From positions 33,553,648 through 33,613,647 of the forward strand of contig NC_092673.1 of the NCBI RefSeq assembly GCF_964355755.1: a stretch of DNA of 60,000 nucleotides, written 5' to 3'. This stretch comes from Antedon mediterranea (lineage: Eukaryota > Echinodermata > Crinoidea > Comatulida > Antedonidae). The stretch's first letter is position 1, and each line of letters begins with the position of its first letter. The translations under genes were made by a program, and so were the position numbers. This document shows, piece after piece, positions 1 to 11,008 of the stretch. A model generated the notes under the pieces. It was given only the letters and a program-made list of their open reading frames with translations. It ran no database searches and was not told where the DNA came from.

Positions 1-104
1 TATTTCATTTACGCTAATGTTAGCCTTGCATCAATCTTTCAGGTTTGATGAAACTAGGCTGTATAAAATATTACAATTTATACTTTGTGTGTCTTCTTTT
101 TCAG

Positions 105-223
105 ACCTAATTTTGGATTTCGTCAGCAGTTGGATTTATTCAGAGAAATGAATTTTACCGTGGATAAAGAAAATAAGAAGTATAAAAGTCACTTATTACG
201 AGAACTTGGACTTAATTTCCGAG
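105..223 (+). CDS. Exon 1 in window: C-terminal tail of a DUSP12-like dual-specificity phosphatase domain
   Basis: The exon runs from acceptor TTTTTCAG|A (103-104) to donor CGAG|GTAAAC (224). The first base completes a split codon; the exon ends in phase 1. It encodes a PNFGFRQQLDLFREMNF-type segment followed by VDKENKKYKSHLLREL. In dual-specificity phosphatases the catalytic domain ends with a P-N-x-G-F-x-x-Q-L helix, and DUSP12 continues with a similar GF.WQL.LY..MG..VD......Y...R pattern. This match is from memory of the family, not a search. The catalytic HCxxGxxRS loop is not here and should lie upstream of the window. After this exon, DUSP12 would carry a Cys-rich zinc domain; the following exons do not, so the gene is either a different family member or a fusion. 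Confidence 0.7.
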
Positions 224-753
224 GTAAACTAAATCAGTTCTATAAATTACTTTTACAGTCGACAAGATGTCGAAAAGCAACAATATTTATTTTTGTCAAA
301 AATAAAAATTTCTTAATAAGGTCCTAATTGGCTCCAAGGCTTTTAGGAAAATATTTGTCTAGCCCATCTTCTGTACTCCCTTTGCTAAAGTCCTTGTTTT
401 TATGTCTTTAATTTAATTGTGTCATGTTTTTAAGGAAACCCCTATTCAGCGGACACCTCTATTAATAATTGGTCACTTTACTGTGTAAGGAATAGGATAC
501 AATATGTACAGCTCCAACTCCTATTAAAGGGAGACTCCTATTGTCCTCAGTTGGGTCTTGAAAATGTCCCTTAAATAGAGGTTCTATTGTTTTGACAGCA
601 TTCAGCAGCCTATACATACATCATTCTAAGCATTCAGCTGTTAATATAAAGGTCTTTAATGAAAGGCCTAAAACAGGGTGTTGTTTTACTGTAGAAATGT
701 ATTTTCATTTTGGTGGGTGTGGTAAACAGCAATCAATCAATCTTTTTCAATAG
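224..753 (+). other. Intron 1, with a degenerate relative of the 71-bp repeat
   Basis: The intron sits between exons 1 and 2. At about 430-600 it holds words such as CCCCTATT, GGACACCTCTATT and CTCCTATTAAAGGGAGAC. These resemble the GGACAACCCTATTAAAGGACACTT core of the large array at 11-17.7 kb, so this may be a diverged single unit of the same dispersed repeat. Confidence 0.35.
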
Positions 754-845
754 ATTTTCCTGATATAATCCAAGATGAGGTTGACTGTAGCGAAGACAAA
801 ACCTTTTCAGAAGTTGATTTAGCTGCCATCGCAGTGGAATATGAG
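754..845 (+). CDS. Exon 2 of the phosphatase-tail gene (acidic linker)
   Basis: Acceptor TTTTTCAATAG (ends 753) and donor GAG|GTAGGG (846). The phase-1 carry-over G plus AT gives Asp, then a 30-residue acidic stretch beginning FPDIIQDEVDCSEDKTFSEV and ending with AIAVEYE. It ends in phase 0. No domain was recognised; the composition suggests a solvent-exposed linker. Phase agreement with exons 1 and 3 is the main support. Reading through the donor gives a short spurious ORF ending at 1016. Confidence 0.6.
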
Positions 846-1176
846 GTAGGGCTATCACAGATATTACTAGGAAAGATACCCAACTTCCACCAAATGGCTG
901 ACATATGTGATGATTTATTTATTTATACCCCATGTGTATGGGTGCATACAGTACAAACTCCTACGTCCTTTTACTTGCAAACATCATATATTCAGATACC
1001 ATATCACAATCTATGAAAATGTCATAGAAATGCATAGAATAAAATAGTTTGTTATAGAATATTAAATTATTATTATTTCATTATTATTTATTATTAAAGA
1101 CAGAAGATTTTGTTACAAAATATAGTACAAATCAACAAATTAAACAAACATGATGCAAGAAGAAAATATAAAATCA

Positions 1177-1832
1177 TAGTCACTAGCTTCCAGGAAAGCA
1201 CAAAAGCAGACTAAGCCACTGTCACCAATTAGGTGTGTACCTCCACATAGTCACTAGCTGCCAGGAAAGCACAAAATCAGTCTAAGCCACTGTCACCAAT
1301 TAGGTGTGTACCTCCACATAGTCACTAGCTGCCAGGAAAGCACAAAATCAGTCTAAGCCACTGTCACCAATTAGGTGTGTACAGTACCTCCACATAGTGA
1401 CTAGCTGCCAGAAAAGCAGAAAAGCAGCCTAAGCCACTGTCACCAATCAGGTGTGTACCTCCACATAGTCACTAGCTGCCAGGAAAGCACAAAATCAGTC
1501 TAAGCCACTGTCACCAATTAGGTGTGTACAGTACCTCCACATAGTGACTAGCTGCCAGAAAAGCAGAAAAGCAGACTAAGCCACTGTCACCAATTAGGTG
1601 TGTACAGTACCTCCACATAGTGACTAGCTGCCAGAAAAGCACAAAATCAGTCTAAGCCACTGTCACCAATTAGGTGTGTACCTCCACATAGTCACTAGCT
1701 GCCAGGAAAGCACAAAATCAGTCTAAGCCACTGTCACCAATTAGGTGTGTACAGTACCTCCACATAGTGACTAGCTGCCAGAAAAGCAGAAAAGCAGCCT
1801 AAGCCACTGTCACCAATTAGGTGTGTACCTCC
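1177..1832. repeat. Minisatellite, nine copies of a 71/76-bp unit (intron 2)
   Basis: Copies start with CACTAGCTTCC or GACTAGCTGCC at roughly 1181, 1252, 1323, 1399, 1470, 1546, 1622, 1693 and 1769. Each contains AAGCCACTGTCACCAATTAG and ends near GTACCTCCACATAGT. The unit is 71 bp, or 76 bp where an extra AGTAC has been duplicated after GTGTGT. The 76-bp variants come with GTGACTAGCTGCCAGAAAAGC, so two unit types are interspersed. No open frame runs through it. Confidence 0.95.
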
Positions 1833-2312
1833 AACCAATGATTACTAAATAAGTAGTAAACATAATATAAATAATCTAGATGATAACAAAATATATGATG
1901 TTTAAATGTTTATGGGCTAAACTTGATTAGGTTTTACTATTTTAAGAACATCTTATGTTTCATTATAGTTATTAAATGATTATGTTTTGAGATATTGTTT
2001 TTAAGAAATAGATGTGGCAACAATTCGTTTTTCAAATTTTCTTCTTTTTATACATTAATGCATTTTTGCCAACGGCTGTCATTTTGGGTCTTACTTGTTA
2101 ACTTCCATCCTGCCATCGCCAATATCGCCTTCAAGCTATCTCTAAAACGAGACAAGAAATTTCCAACTATAAAGAATACACGGAAATTCGCCCGCTAGCT
2201 TTTTATTTTAAAAAATGAAAAGAATTTTTTACCCTACAGTTTTTGATATCAAATTTTATTTGAAAATGATTTTTTCATTACAAACATTTAAATGACATTT
2301 TTTTTTTTAAAT

Positions 2313-2840
2313 ATGTATTGTCCCTTTGACTAATTCCCAAAAAATAAAAAATAAAATATTTCGAAAAAAAGTGGGTTTGAAGTATCATAATACTTTCAAC
2401 AAAAATTAGGTGAAAAAAAAATCATTTAACTGAAATACAGACGTTTCTTTGTTCAAAAAATAACTTTGACTTCCAGTCAAAGTTTTTGATCAAAACATCT
2501 CATAATGCAACGCGCTTGTTTGGCTACTCTGTATGCATAATCATAAAACTTCCTCGCAATCTGTGTAAGAACACCTTCTCAACCGTGACGAGTTGTAAAC
2601 AATCCTAATTAGCATCATGCATAATGCATACTCGTGGTTTGAAATCTTTGTGTACTTTCGCTCGCGACGATTTTTCAGATGAAATGTAATCAAATTAATT
2701 TACCTGTTAATTACGTAAACTTGTTGTTTTTGGCTCGAATTTCGACTTAAAGAGAATAACTTTAGTATTACTTTGATATGGTCAATTTAGATTTAGAATA
2801 TTTTGACTTTCATTTTTTTCAAGGGACAATACATCTTTAA
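2313..2840. mobile_element. Foldback DNA element, GTATTGTCCC family, long copy
   Basis: It begins ATGTATTGTCCC and ends GGGACAATACATCTTT, an inverted pair shared by the shorter copies at 18.5, 21.3, 39.1 and 52.0 kb. This copy is about 530 bp because of a GC-richer insert (about 2500-2700) absent from the others. No transposase ORF, so it is non-autonomous. Located in intron 2. Confidence 0.6.
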
Positions 2841-2869
2841 TGACAGGTACATTGTTGTTTAAAATTTGT

Positions 2870-3138
2870 TGTTAAATATGCCATTTTAATGTCACATAAT
2901 AGATATTCCCCTTGACTAAAAACTGGATTGAAAAAAATTGTCAGACAATGATTTTTAAAATTAAAATTAAATAAGTAAAATTAATGAAGTTAAAATTAAT
3001 TGTTTCATTAGTCTTATTAATAGTTTTTTTTTTTTTTTTATAGAATTTAATAACTTTATTAAAACAGCAAAATGGCCTATTTAAAGTCTAAGTTTATTAA
3101 TCTTCATTTTTCATGTTTTTAGGGACAATACATCTTTG
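2870..3138. mobile_element. Foldback element, GTATTGTCCC family, partial
   Basis: It contains the family's internal ATTTTAATGTCACATAATA and the terminal GGGACAATACATCTTT (ends 3138) but lacks the other terminus, so it is a truncated copy next to the longer one. Confidence 0.5.
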
Positions 3139-3544
3139 ATGTAAATAATGATTCTCAGTGATATTATTTTTTTATGTGTTTATCCTTAAAATCCCTAGGA
3201 AAGATGTCATAAAACAGACAATGTTCTTTTGTCCTTGAGATTTCAGAATTACTCATTTCCTAGCATTTAATCTATAGTACTATCTTTCAAAAAAATATGT
3301 TAATACCACTTTTAATTATAGAATGATAGATAAAAATGTCCTAATTTATGACAAGACAGGTTTACAGACTTATAGTTGGATCTTCTACAAAGCTACTGTA
3401 GGGAATACTCACTTATCAATCTATGCATTATGCAAACATTGAATATATATTCAACACAACGTTGAACACTAATGATTTTTTTTCATTTACACATTTTATT
3501 TTAATACTAAAAAGTAATGAAGTAGAATACAGTTGAATCCCCAT

Positions 3545-3668
3545 TCAAGCTTGGTTCCCATTAGGACGCAATCCAATCACAACGCGATGCATCATCGAAC
3601 TGTTGCTTGCCATTGGTCAACTTGCGTTGCGTTTACATCCTTGCGTTGCATCATAGTGCTTAGCTTAA
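3545..3668. mobile_element. Foldback element at TTAA-like site, TTGGTTCCC family (copy A)
   Basis: Starts AAGCTTGGTTCCCATTAGG and ends near TAGCTTAAG, with the family's internal GCATTGCGT-type and CCATTGGTCAA words. It is shorter and more diverged than the 26.1 and 53.1 kb copies. Confidence 0.5.
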
Positions 3669-4431
3669 GTGGACACCTTGGGAATTCAAAGTTTCCCCTT
3701 AATTAACCGTTGGGTTATATAGTGAGGAATTTTACTTACTGTACTTCAAAGATAAATGCCTTTTTTGGGTTATTTATTTATCTTATTTTGCTTTTGATAT
3801 AATAATAATTTATTGAAAACTTCACTTTTACAACAGTGACACACTTTGATGATAAAGGTGCGTCCAAAGTAATAACTTAAAATAAAACAAAATAAATGTT
3901 GTGTGAAATACAGCATACAAGAATAAATAAAAGTATTAACTTAAAAATGAATCAAAATAAATGTCAAAATAATAGAATGTAGTGTGAAATTTACACTAAA
4001 AAAAAAAAATAAATAAATAAAAACAAACTTAAAAAGGATCAAATAAATAAAAATGTTTAGATACACACAAAATAAATAAATAAAATTAATTTTATGGTAT
4101 GAATGAAAATAAAACGGTGTGTGTAATACTCAACACTAAGGTATAAAATTAAACAAAGGTACTTTTTTTAATTTATATTAACACAACAGCATGTTTTGAT
4201 GTTTGTACCATTTTGTAAGTTTTAAGAGCTATGTAGTACCTAGTAAAAAAAAATGCCTTATACCCAATTCACACACACTTAGTACAAAGCTGTGAAAACA
4301 TTTCCATAAGTTACATCTTGGAACAAGTTAATGTAACATTAATGTAACACAGTGCCAATGTGTGTGTCTCTTTCTAAATATAAGTTATAACTCGGTAAGA
4401 TTACATCTCTAACAGAGATATCCATATAAAG

Positions 4432-4727
4432 GCCCTTTTACACTAGGACGATAACGATCGACGATAAATAGATAAGCATGCATTTTTCTTACGTAAAACA
4501 AAAGAAATTAGAAAGGTTTTCGTTCTAGAACTAAAGGATATACATTTATGCTGTCTTTGCTCAATCATGACGTCATTTGATTGGACATGTGAAAATATCA
4601 TTTTCATCACAGGAAGCATAGATGGTTATACTATAGTTAAAGGATAAAAAATTGTTAGATTTCTTTGTCTTATGTTTGAAAAATGCATATTGTCGATCGT
4701 TATCACCCTGGTGTAAATGGGCCTTAA
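4432..4727. mobile_element. Foldback element, GATAACGATCGACGAT family (copy 1)
   Basis: The left end has CACTAGGACGATAACGATCG. The right end is its diverged complement, TCGATCGTTATCACC, followed by GGGCCTTAA. The centre carries ATGACGTCATTTGATTGGAC. Same family as 21863-22264. It is non-autonomous, in intron 2, and ends 72 bp before exon 3. Confidence 0.7.
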
Positions 4728-4799
4728 GAATGTATTACATTTTGTTAAGTTTGTGTGTGAATCAAGAATTACTCTACAACCTTTTATCTCTTTCCATAG

Positions 4800-4940
4800 G
4801 ATGTGTTTAGCCGATGTAGGAGTATTGCCAAAGAGAACGTTGAAAGTAGTTTTTTGGAATGGTTGGTCAGTTTGAGACAGTTTCTTAGAAAACATAGGAG
4901 AGATATATCTGACTACATGCCACTTGATGTACAAACACGG
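4800..4940 (+). CDS. Exon 3 of the phosphatase-tail gene
   Basis: Acceptor CTCTTTCCATAG (ends 4799), donor CACGG|GTGAGT (4941), exactly 47 codons, phase 0 at both ends. The peptide is rich in charged helix-formers: DVFSRCRSIAKENV, then SSFLEWLVSLRQFLRKHRRD, then a segment ending YMPLDVQTR. It reads like an amphipathic helical bundle. It is not recognised as a named domain. The strong donor and absence of stops make it a convincing exon. The antisense ORF over the same bases is a shadow. Confidence 0.65.
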
Positions 4941-5481
4941 GTGAGTCATTTCTTTTCTTATTTGCAAAAAAAAAATGGTCAAAAAACTTAATGGCATGGT
5001 ACAATTTTCTTTATATTTCACTAAAATATAATGTTGTATATATTTATTCGAACTCTATGGTGTTTTTTTGTTGCGTTGCGTTTATTTGAGAGAGGCATTT
5101 ATTCAGAGGATGTATTTATATTTTTGGGTGTAATATGGTAACATGTATAATCTTGAATAAATATCCCTTTGATATGAAAAAATACAAAACACTAATTTCA
5201 AGAAGATAAAATATAGTAAAAATCAATATGCTGGATAAATTGTAGATAGTATCAATCAATGAATTCTACTACAAATGTGTTGTAATAGAATATTGTGTAG
5301 ATAATGCATGTGGCGGGGTGTTTATTCGAGTAAATACGGTAGTTCATTTTGAGCTATTCACATCATTGGTGATCTTATTGAACCACGTTAATTTTGTTAT
5401 CAAGATATAATCGCATTCTCAAATAAATTCTCTGAAAAATATATTGCGTTTGTAAAGTGCTTCTAAACTGCTGTCTTGCAG

Positions 5482-5612
5482 CAAAATTCAATTGAACTAG
5501 TGAGAACAGATTTACATAACATTGACGGATGTAAAATGAATCTGAATTTAGATAAATGGTGCTTAAGTGGAAAAAAAACCTTTCTGGGGTCGAGTTTAGG
5601 GAAGTTTTTAGA
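5482..5612 (+). CDS. Exon 4 of the phosphatase-tail gene (inferred)
   Basis: Acceptor CTGTCTTGCAG (ends 5481) is good. The only open frame is phase 0, which matches exon 3. It runs 43 codons, starting QNSIELVRTDLHNIDG and containing LDKWCLSGKKTFLGSSLGKF, to a donor A|GTGAAT at 5613. This leaves phase 2, which exactly fits exon 5. The donor is weaker than the others, and an in-frame TGA follows immediately. The exon is needed to reconcile phases: joining exon 3 directly to exon 5 in phase 0 meets a stop after seven codons. Confidence 0.5.
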
Positions 5613-6304
5613 GTGAATAAAGTAAGTCCATTTCGTCAAAAAATCCTGGACATACAGTAGTAGAACATGAGGTGAAATAATACTCTGTAGATAAGTAATT
5701 TTTACTGATTGCATATGTTTCTCATTTTCACTCGACTCCCTCTCTTTTATTACTCTCGTATATTATTCTTTATTATGCAATTTTTACTACATAATTAGAA
5801 TTAATAGTAGATACTCTGATTGTTCATATCCAGCATGTTTTATTGTGATTTATATATCATTGACATGGAGCCAGTCAAATGAATTTATCTGATATCATTC
5901 CATTTGACTTCATTTACCATTCATTTGTAACGCAATTACATATACAATTCTCTAACAACACTTTTGCCAAACCAAATAATAGGAAAACTAGTACACTCGT
6001 ATTGTCGTCAGTAATTTGCCTATTTCAATCCAAATCCGCTAAATTTAGATAGAGTAGTCTGCTTAATGACTTCATTTTAATTGGATGCATTATCTGTGCC
6101 ATCTATTTGTTAGTCGCTGTGAATCGGTTAGGTCAAATTTTGTAGGTTCCAGTGCCGCGAAATTGGGCAATTATCACGTTTTCTAGCTGTAATTATTTGG
6201 CAGTCCCAGATATTTGATTGACAGTTCATACGTTTTGTTGATTTTATGTAAACAAATTATCTACTGTTATTAATAAGTGAATTAATTTTGTTGTTGTTTT
6301 ACCC

Positions 6305-6514
6305 TTAAGCGTGGTTCCCATTAAAACGCAACGCAGCGACGTATTGACGCAAAGTGCTGCATTGCTTAATCACAAGTGGGAACCGACGACGCAACAGTGC
6401 TGCAAACATCACAGGTTTGATTTCACACAGGTGGGGGCAAATACAATTATTGGAAGGACATTTTCTTATGTTGCGTAAATTGCGTTACGTTGCGTCGCTA
6501 GTGAGAACCAAGCT
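6305..6514. mobile_element. Foldback element at TTAA, TTGGTTCCC family (copy B, long subfamily)
   Basis: TTAAGCGTGGTTCCCATT at the left and GTGAGAACCAAGC at the right. The interior has a GTGGGGGCAAAT-type segment and TGCTGCAAACATC, shared with copies at 22.9 and 52.9 kb but not with the shorter subfamily. TTAA at the edge suggests piggyBac-type target choice. Confidence 0.65.
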
Positions 6515-6795
6515 GTCAACTTTATTCTACTGAAGTAGCAAAATTTTGTTTACTCTTTAAAATCTATTAGTTTATGCAATTATTTTGCAATTTTTTTTAT
6601 TTAAATACACACCGTTTATTACAGTGACTACTTCATAAACCTCTACATTGAAACAAAATAAAATCATACATTTTACTGCAGTAAAAAATGTAGTTACTGC
6701 AGTAACCACAGTAGAAAGATTTTGACATGATTCCTTTACTGGATTTTCAATAATTTTAACAAAGAAAAATCATGAGAAAATACTTGCAAAACATA

Positions 6796-6840
6796 GTTTA
6801 AACCAGGGAAGAGTTAATTTAACTCTTCCCTGGCTTAAAC
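6796..6840. repeat. 45-bp near-perfect palindrome
   Basis: Arms CCAGGGAAGAGTTAA and TTAACTCTTCCCTGG are separated by one T. They extend outward through one mismatch to GTTTAA/TTAAAC. With no loop it can extrude as a cruciform or give a hairpin RNA. Confidence 0.85.
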
Positions 6841-7739
6841 AGAGCTGCACTATTTTGTAATACTGTATTTTAATACACTCAAAATGTTTTTTCCAGAGAA
6901 GGTCAACAACTGACCTTTCACACTTCAATTTTGTATTGCCAACTTGTATGGCCTCTTGTATGAGAAACAATAATAATACTGTCATTCTTAATTGAATAAT
7001 GTGACTATAAAAGCCAGAAAAATAGGATAAATAATATTTTGACAATAACCAATTGTGATTGCATCTAATAGGATAAAGAGATTCTGGGAGAGTAAGTACA
7101 AGGCTCTATAGGCTCCAGGAACATTTAATACAATCTTAATAAATTGAGAGAGAATTTTATTATTTTATGAATACAAATTTTTATAACATGTCTAGTACTC
7201 GCTAAACAGCCAACCTCACAGAATTTATGTTGGAGGTTTAAAACACAATTTACCTAATGAAATATTGAAAAAAAATATTAATTTTAAACCTATAATTTGA
7301 CTAATAAATATGTTAAACAATTTTTGTAATAAGATATCCTTCCTAAATATTGAAAAATATTTTTCATTTAATTTATAATTAATATAATAATCTTGGAATC
7401 TTGTTGGAATTTATGTTTAGGAATATTTGAATACCGGTATTTTTTATTGATGTTGAATTCCAAATCGGTCTCATTAATTTTTGCTGTTTTTTTTAATGAT
7501 ACAGTAATATATTTACACTTTTTTAGTAAAAGCTCTTTGAAATTCGTTTCAAATATTCAAAATGAAAATTATGTCTAGAATTTCATGAACATTGCATTTT
7601 TACTGTATATTAAATGAAGTGAAAAATCACTGTGTTGTTAATAACAAAGAGACAGAACGTTCAGTATTTCCAATATCTATATTTGTACAGCATTCAAATC
7701 TAAAATTCATGTTTTAATATTTTTAAAAGTACCATTATA

Positions 7740-8034
7740 ATATCCTGGATTTATATAGCGCCTAATGTTGTGAAACCTCTAAGCACATTATTACCCCGTT
7801 CATTTTTGCATCAAACATGGAATATGGAAACGTACTCCCATAATGCAGCTAAAATAGTAGTCTGTGCAAAGTTGTGTCTTGATCTAACCGGGTACCCATT
7901 TATACACCTGGGTGGAGAGAGGCAAACGTAAGTAAAGTATCTTGCCTAAGGATACAAGCAATGCGGCAGAGTTGGATTCGAATCGCGATCTCACGATCAG
8001 TGTCCAACGTCCATCACACTGCGCCACACACCCT
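7740..8034 (-). mobile_element. tRNA-derived SINE
   Basis: Read on the minus strand, the head (about 8033-7965) has a box A-like TGGCGCAGTG and a box B-like GATTCGAATCC. The body contains the complement of CGGGTACCCATTTATACACC and the tail the complement of TTTATATAGCGCC. The GGTACCC/CACCTGGGTGGAG body is a pattern seen in SINEs of many marine animals; I do not assign a named family. Located in intron 4. Confidence 0.65.
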
Positions 8035-8328
8035 TATTATTATTACATTTTTACTGTACTAGAGTTATTGTAGTTTTTTCAATCCTCCAATCAAATATCA
8101 AGAATCTAATCAGGTGTGTTATAAATAAATGTACTTTTCTTGAGACTTTGTGCTCTAAAGAGTCTTCCATCATAATACATGATGGGTTAAAAGGTACACA
8201 CATACATAATGTTGTCGTTTTCTATTTTAAAACCAATTACAGTTTTTTAAAATCACTGATGTGTTGGGGTCAATATATTATAAAGGAGACAATTTTAAAA
8301 CAGATAGAAGAATTGAATTGTATCATTT

Positions 8329-8874
8329 ACCCCTTTCACACCAAAAGCAAAACTCCGGAGACACCCCGGAGTTGACGCCCCGCTGTTTGGTGTGAAAGGT
8401 AAAATCAAGCAACTCCGGAGTTTAAAACTGCGGGGTTGAACAGCTGAACATTCTCCGGAGAGCGAACTGCGGGGACACCCCGGTGTTTTGGTGTGAAAGG
8501 TACCAACATCAAACTCCGGAGTGTTTCGGGTCAAAAGGTTATCCTCGCAATCAATTTTTTATTTAGTTTTATTTTAAAACACTAAATATTTGTAAAAAAT
8601 ATATAGCGGGTCTAGAAATTAATAAGTAGTATAAATAAAACATTGTTACTTCTGAGACTTTTGAAAGTAATTATTAAATTAAAAATATTATTAATTAAAA
8701 TGATTCTAATGATCGTCGCTATGTAAACAAACAAAATAGAGGGCGACATTTGCAATTTTATTTTATAAACCCTGGTGTTGCTAGGTTTGTGTGAAAGGGG
8801 TATCTCCGGAGTTTCTCGACGTTTTGAATGGTCATAAACCCTGGGGTGTCTCCGGAGTTTTGGTGTGAAAGGGA
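8329..8874. mobile_element. Foldback DNA element with CTCCGGAG termini
   Basis: The left end, CCCCTTTCACACCAAAA, and right end, TTTTGGTGTGAAAGGG, are inverted repeats, each followed inward by ACTCCGGAG and CACCCCGG-type blocks. Further internal copies of CTCCGGAG and GGTGTGAAAGG occur at about 8385-8525 and 8790-8810, giving sub-terminal repeats. The centre is AT-rich with no ORF. High GC ends in an AT-rich intron mark it as foreign. Confidence 0.8.
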
Positions 8875-10041
8875 TATATGATTCACAGTTCTCAAGGACT
8901 TTGTTCCCTAAAGTCTTCTAGATAGGATACATGATGGGTTAACATTTCCAGACATACTCATGTGTTCATGTGACCCCTTCGCTACTTTAAATCCATAATT
9001 AAGGGGAACTTTTTTTAATCTCTCATGGCTTTATAAAAGAGGAGAAGAATAAATTGTAAAATAGATAAAAAGGCATCTTTAAAGACTATAAATATTTATA
9101 TAAAACCATACAATTTCTAATAATGATGAGCATTGTAAAAATGTCATTATGTTCATACAGTGTGTAATGACTTAGAAATTATTTATACTTTAAAAAATTA
9201 TTGATACAATATGTCAATTGAAAAATTGCTCTCTTTTTTTATGCATATTTTTCAGATGGTTTTAAAATTTTCAAATGATTTGAAATGCTAATCTTTATTG
9301 ACATTTTTCTAAAAGACCCAGTGACTTTAAAATATCAATACATCAATACATTCCTTTGAATATTGTGTAGTATGGCGGCATTATAAATATTCTTAATTAT
9401 TTTTACCTATAAAATATAATCAAATAAAATTGTACAAATTCTTGGCATCCTTCATGGGTTAAGATATATCTATGTCTAGAAAGATTACAAGACTTATACC
9501 CTTTAATGGTGCCTAGCAAAGCTCCTGAGTTTGCACACACCGGGTAGGGCACAATACAAATCTTCTGTGTTGATGCATCGGTGTGTGTAGTTTTTACTAG
9601 TTGCAAAGGGGTAATTGAGGCCGCACACCCTACAAGCTCAAATTTGTATTATTTTATTTTATCAAATGAATATTTAGGTCGATAATGCGATGAAAAAGAA
9701 ACACATAAAAACTCGAAATGAGCTTGATAAAATCATAAAATTTAATAGAAAAAAAGTCAACAAGTATAGTTTTTCAAAATATTTTGTTATATATAAATAA
9801 GACACAATTTAGTTTAATGAATATGTTAGTCAAGTATTACAACCCAGGCTTGATTATTTAAGTTAAAGAAGAACAACTATCACTCTAAATAATTTCCACT
9901 AACCTAATTTTTCATCAGCGGTAAAACAAAAACAAGCCCCATTTTTAAAAAGTCGTTCTATATGGCTTTTTTATAATGTAATAACAAAGGAATTTACCGA
10001 GTAACAATTTTCAATCAAAATTTAGTTATTTTTCTTTTTAG

Positions 10042-10102
10042 AAAATCCTTTATTGCATATTATGAATTTGGGAAAGTTGGTGCTGGAAGAATTTTCTGTT
10101 TG
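10042..10102 (+). CDS. Exon 5 of the phosphatase-tail gene (inferred, 61 bp)
   Basis: Acceptor ATTTTTCTTTTTAG (ends 10041) has a good pyrimidine tract; donor TTTG|GTATGA (10103). Entering in phase 2 from exon 4, the split codon is Glu, followed by KSFIAYYEFGKVGAGRIFCL, and the exon ends in phase 0 to match the last exon. A second open frame through the same bases runs a little further past 10102 but fits neither neighbour in phase with a usable donor. Short exons of this size are easily missed by gene finders. Confidence 0.5.
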
Positions 10103-11008
10103 GTATGACAGAACACTGGTATCAGTATTGAATGGTATGATAATAACTCTGACATACAGTTACTATTATTAGTTTCATTTTTTTATTACGACATTGTCGA
10201 TTATTGTACAGTAATGATTTTTGCATACAGTTATTATTTGTAACTGAAACTTAAGTACTTTATATTAATCATTGTTATAACCATATTGCATCACAAAGGA
10301 ACAACTATTTAATGGCTTGCTCTCTAAAAGTAGGGCACAGTGATCATTTAATGTTTCTAAACGGTTATATTTAACATGCTATCATTCTAAATTGGTTGAC
10401 TTTCATAGATACTTCTAGACTTTTTGTCTGCTGAATTTCAAATTTTTTTTCTAATTTAGCATGCATATTTCTTAATATATTCCATTCGTTTGTGTTCCTT
10501 GACATGTATTGAGAAAGAAAGTTTAGGTTAAGTAGAAAATGTTGTTAAGTCAAACATCTATAAACTTTGATTGATGATTAGTGTATTACTCAAAGAGGTT
10601 GCATAACTAGAGGGTCAACTTTAAAAGCAATTTACTATAAAGAAACAAAACATGATTTGGCGGCATCACTTTTCGACCAATTAGATATGCCAGTTTGTAA
10701 TCACGCACCACTACACCTCGTTAGTTTATCAACACGACAAGTTGTTCTTAATCCTTGTATGCAAAAATTAAAAACAAGAAATTTAGTTTTATATATTAGA
10801 TAATAATTTGGAATAAATATATATGTACGGCCATTTTCCTTACCTTTCTCATATCACTTCAGTATTGTTTATGAGTAATTGTAAAACATCTTTGTATATA
10901 TTATACCATTATAATCATGTCCAATATAAAAAAAGTTAACAATTTTGTAAAGTACAAGATACCACCCAGAAATAACCTGTAGAACCCATAAACGTCTATT
11001 GAGTTAAA

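Larger units (their letters stand above)
5613..10041 (+). other. Intron 4 (4.4 kb), repeat-rich
   Basis: Between exons 4 and 5. It holds the TTGGTTCCC foldback copy B, a 45-bp palindrome, a tRNA-derived SINE and a CTCCGGAG foldback element, listed separately. The stretches 7050-7735 and 8880-10040 show only AT-rich sequence; nothing further was recognised in them. Confidence 0.45.
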
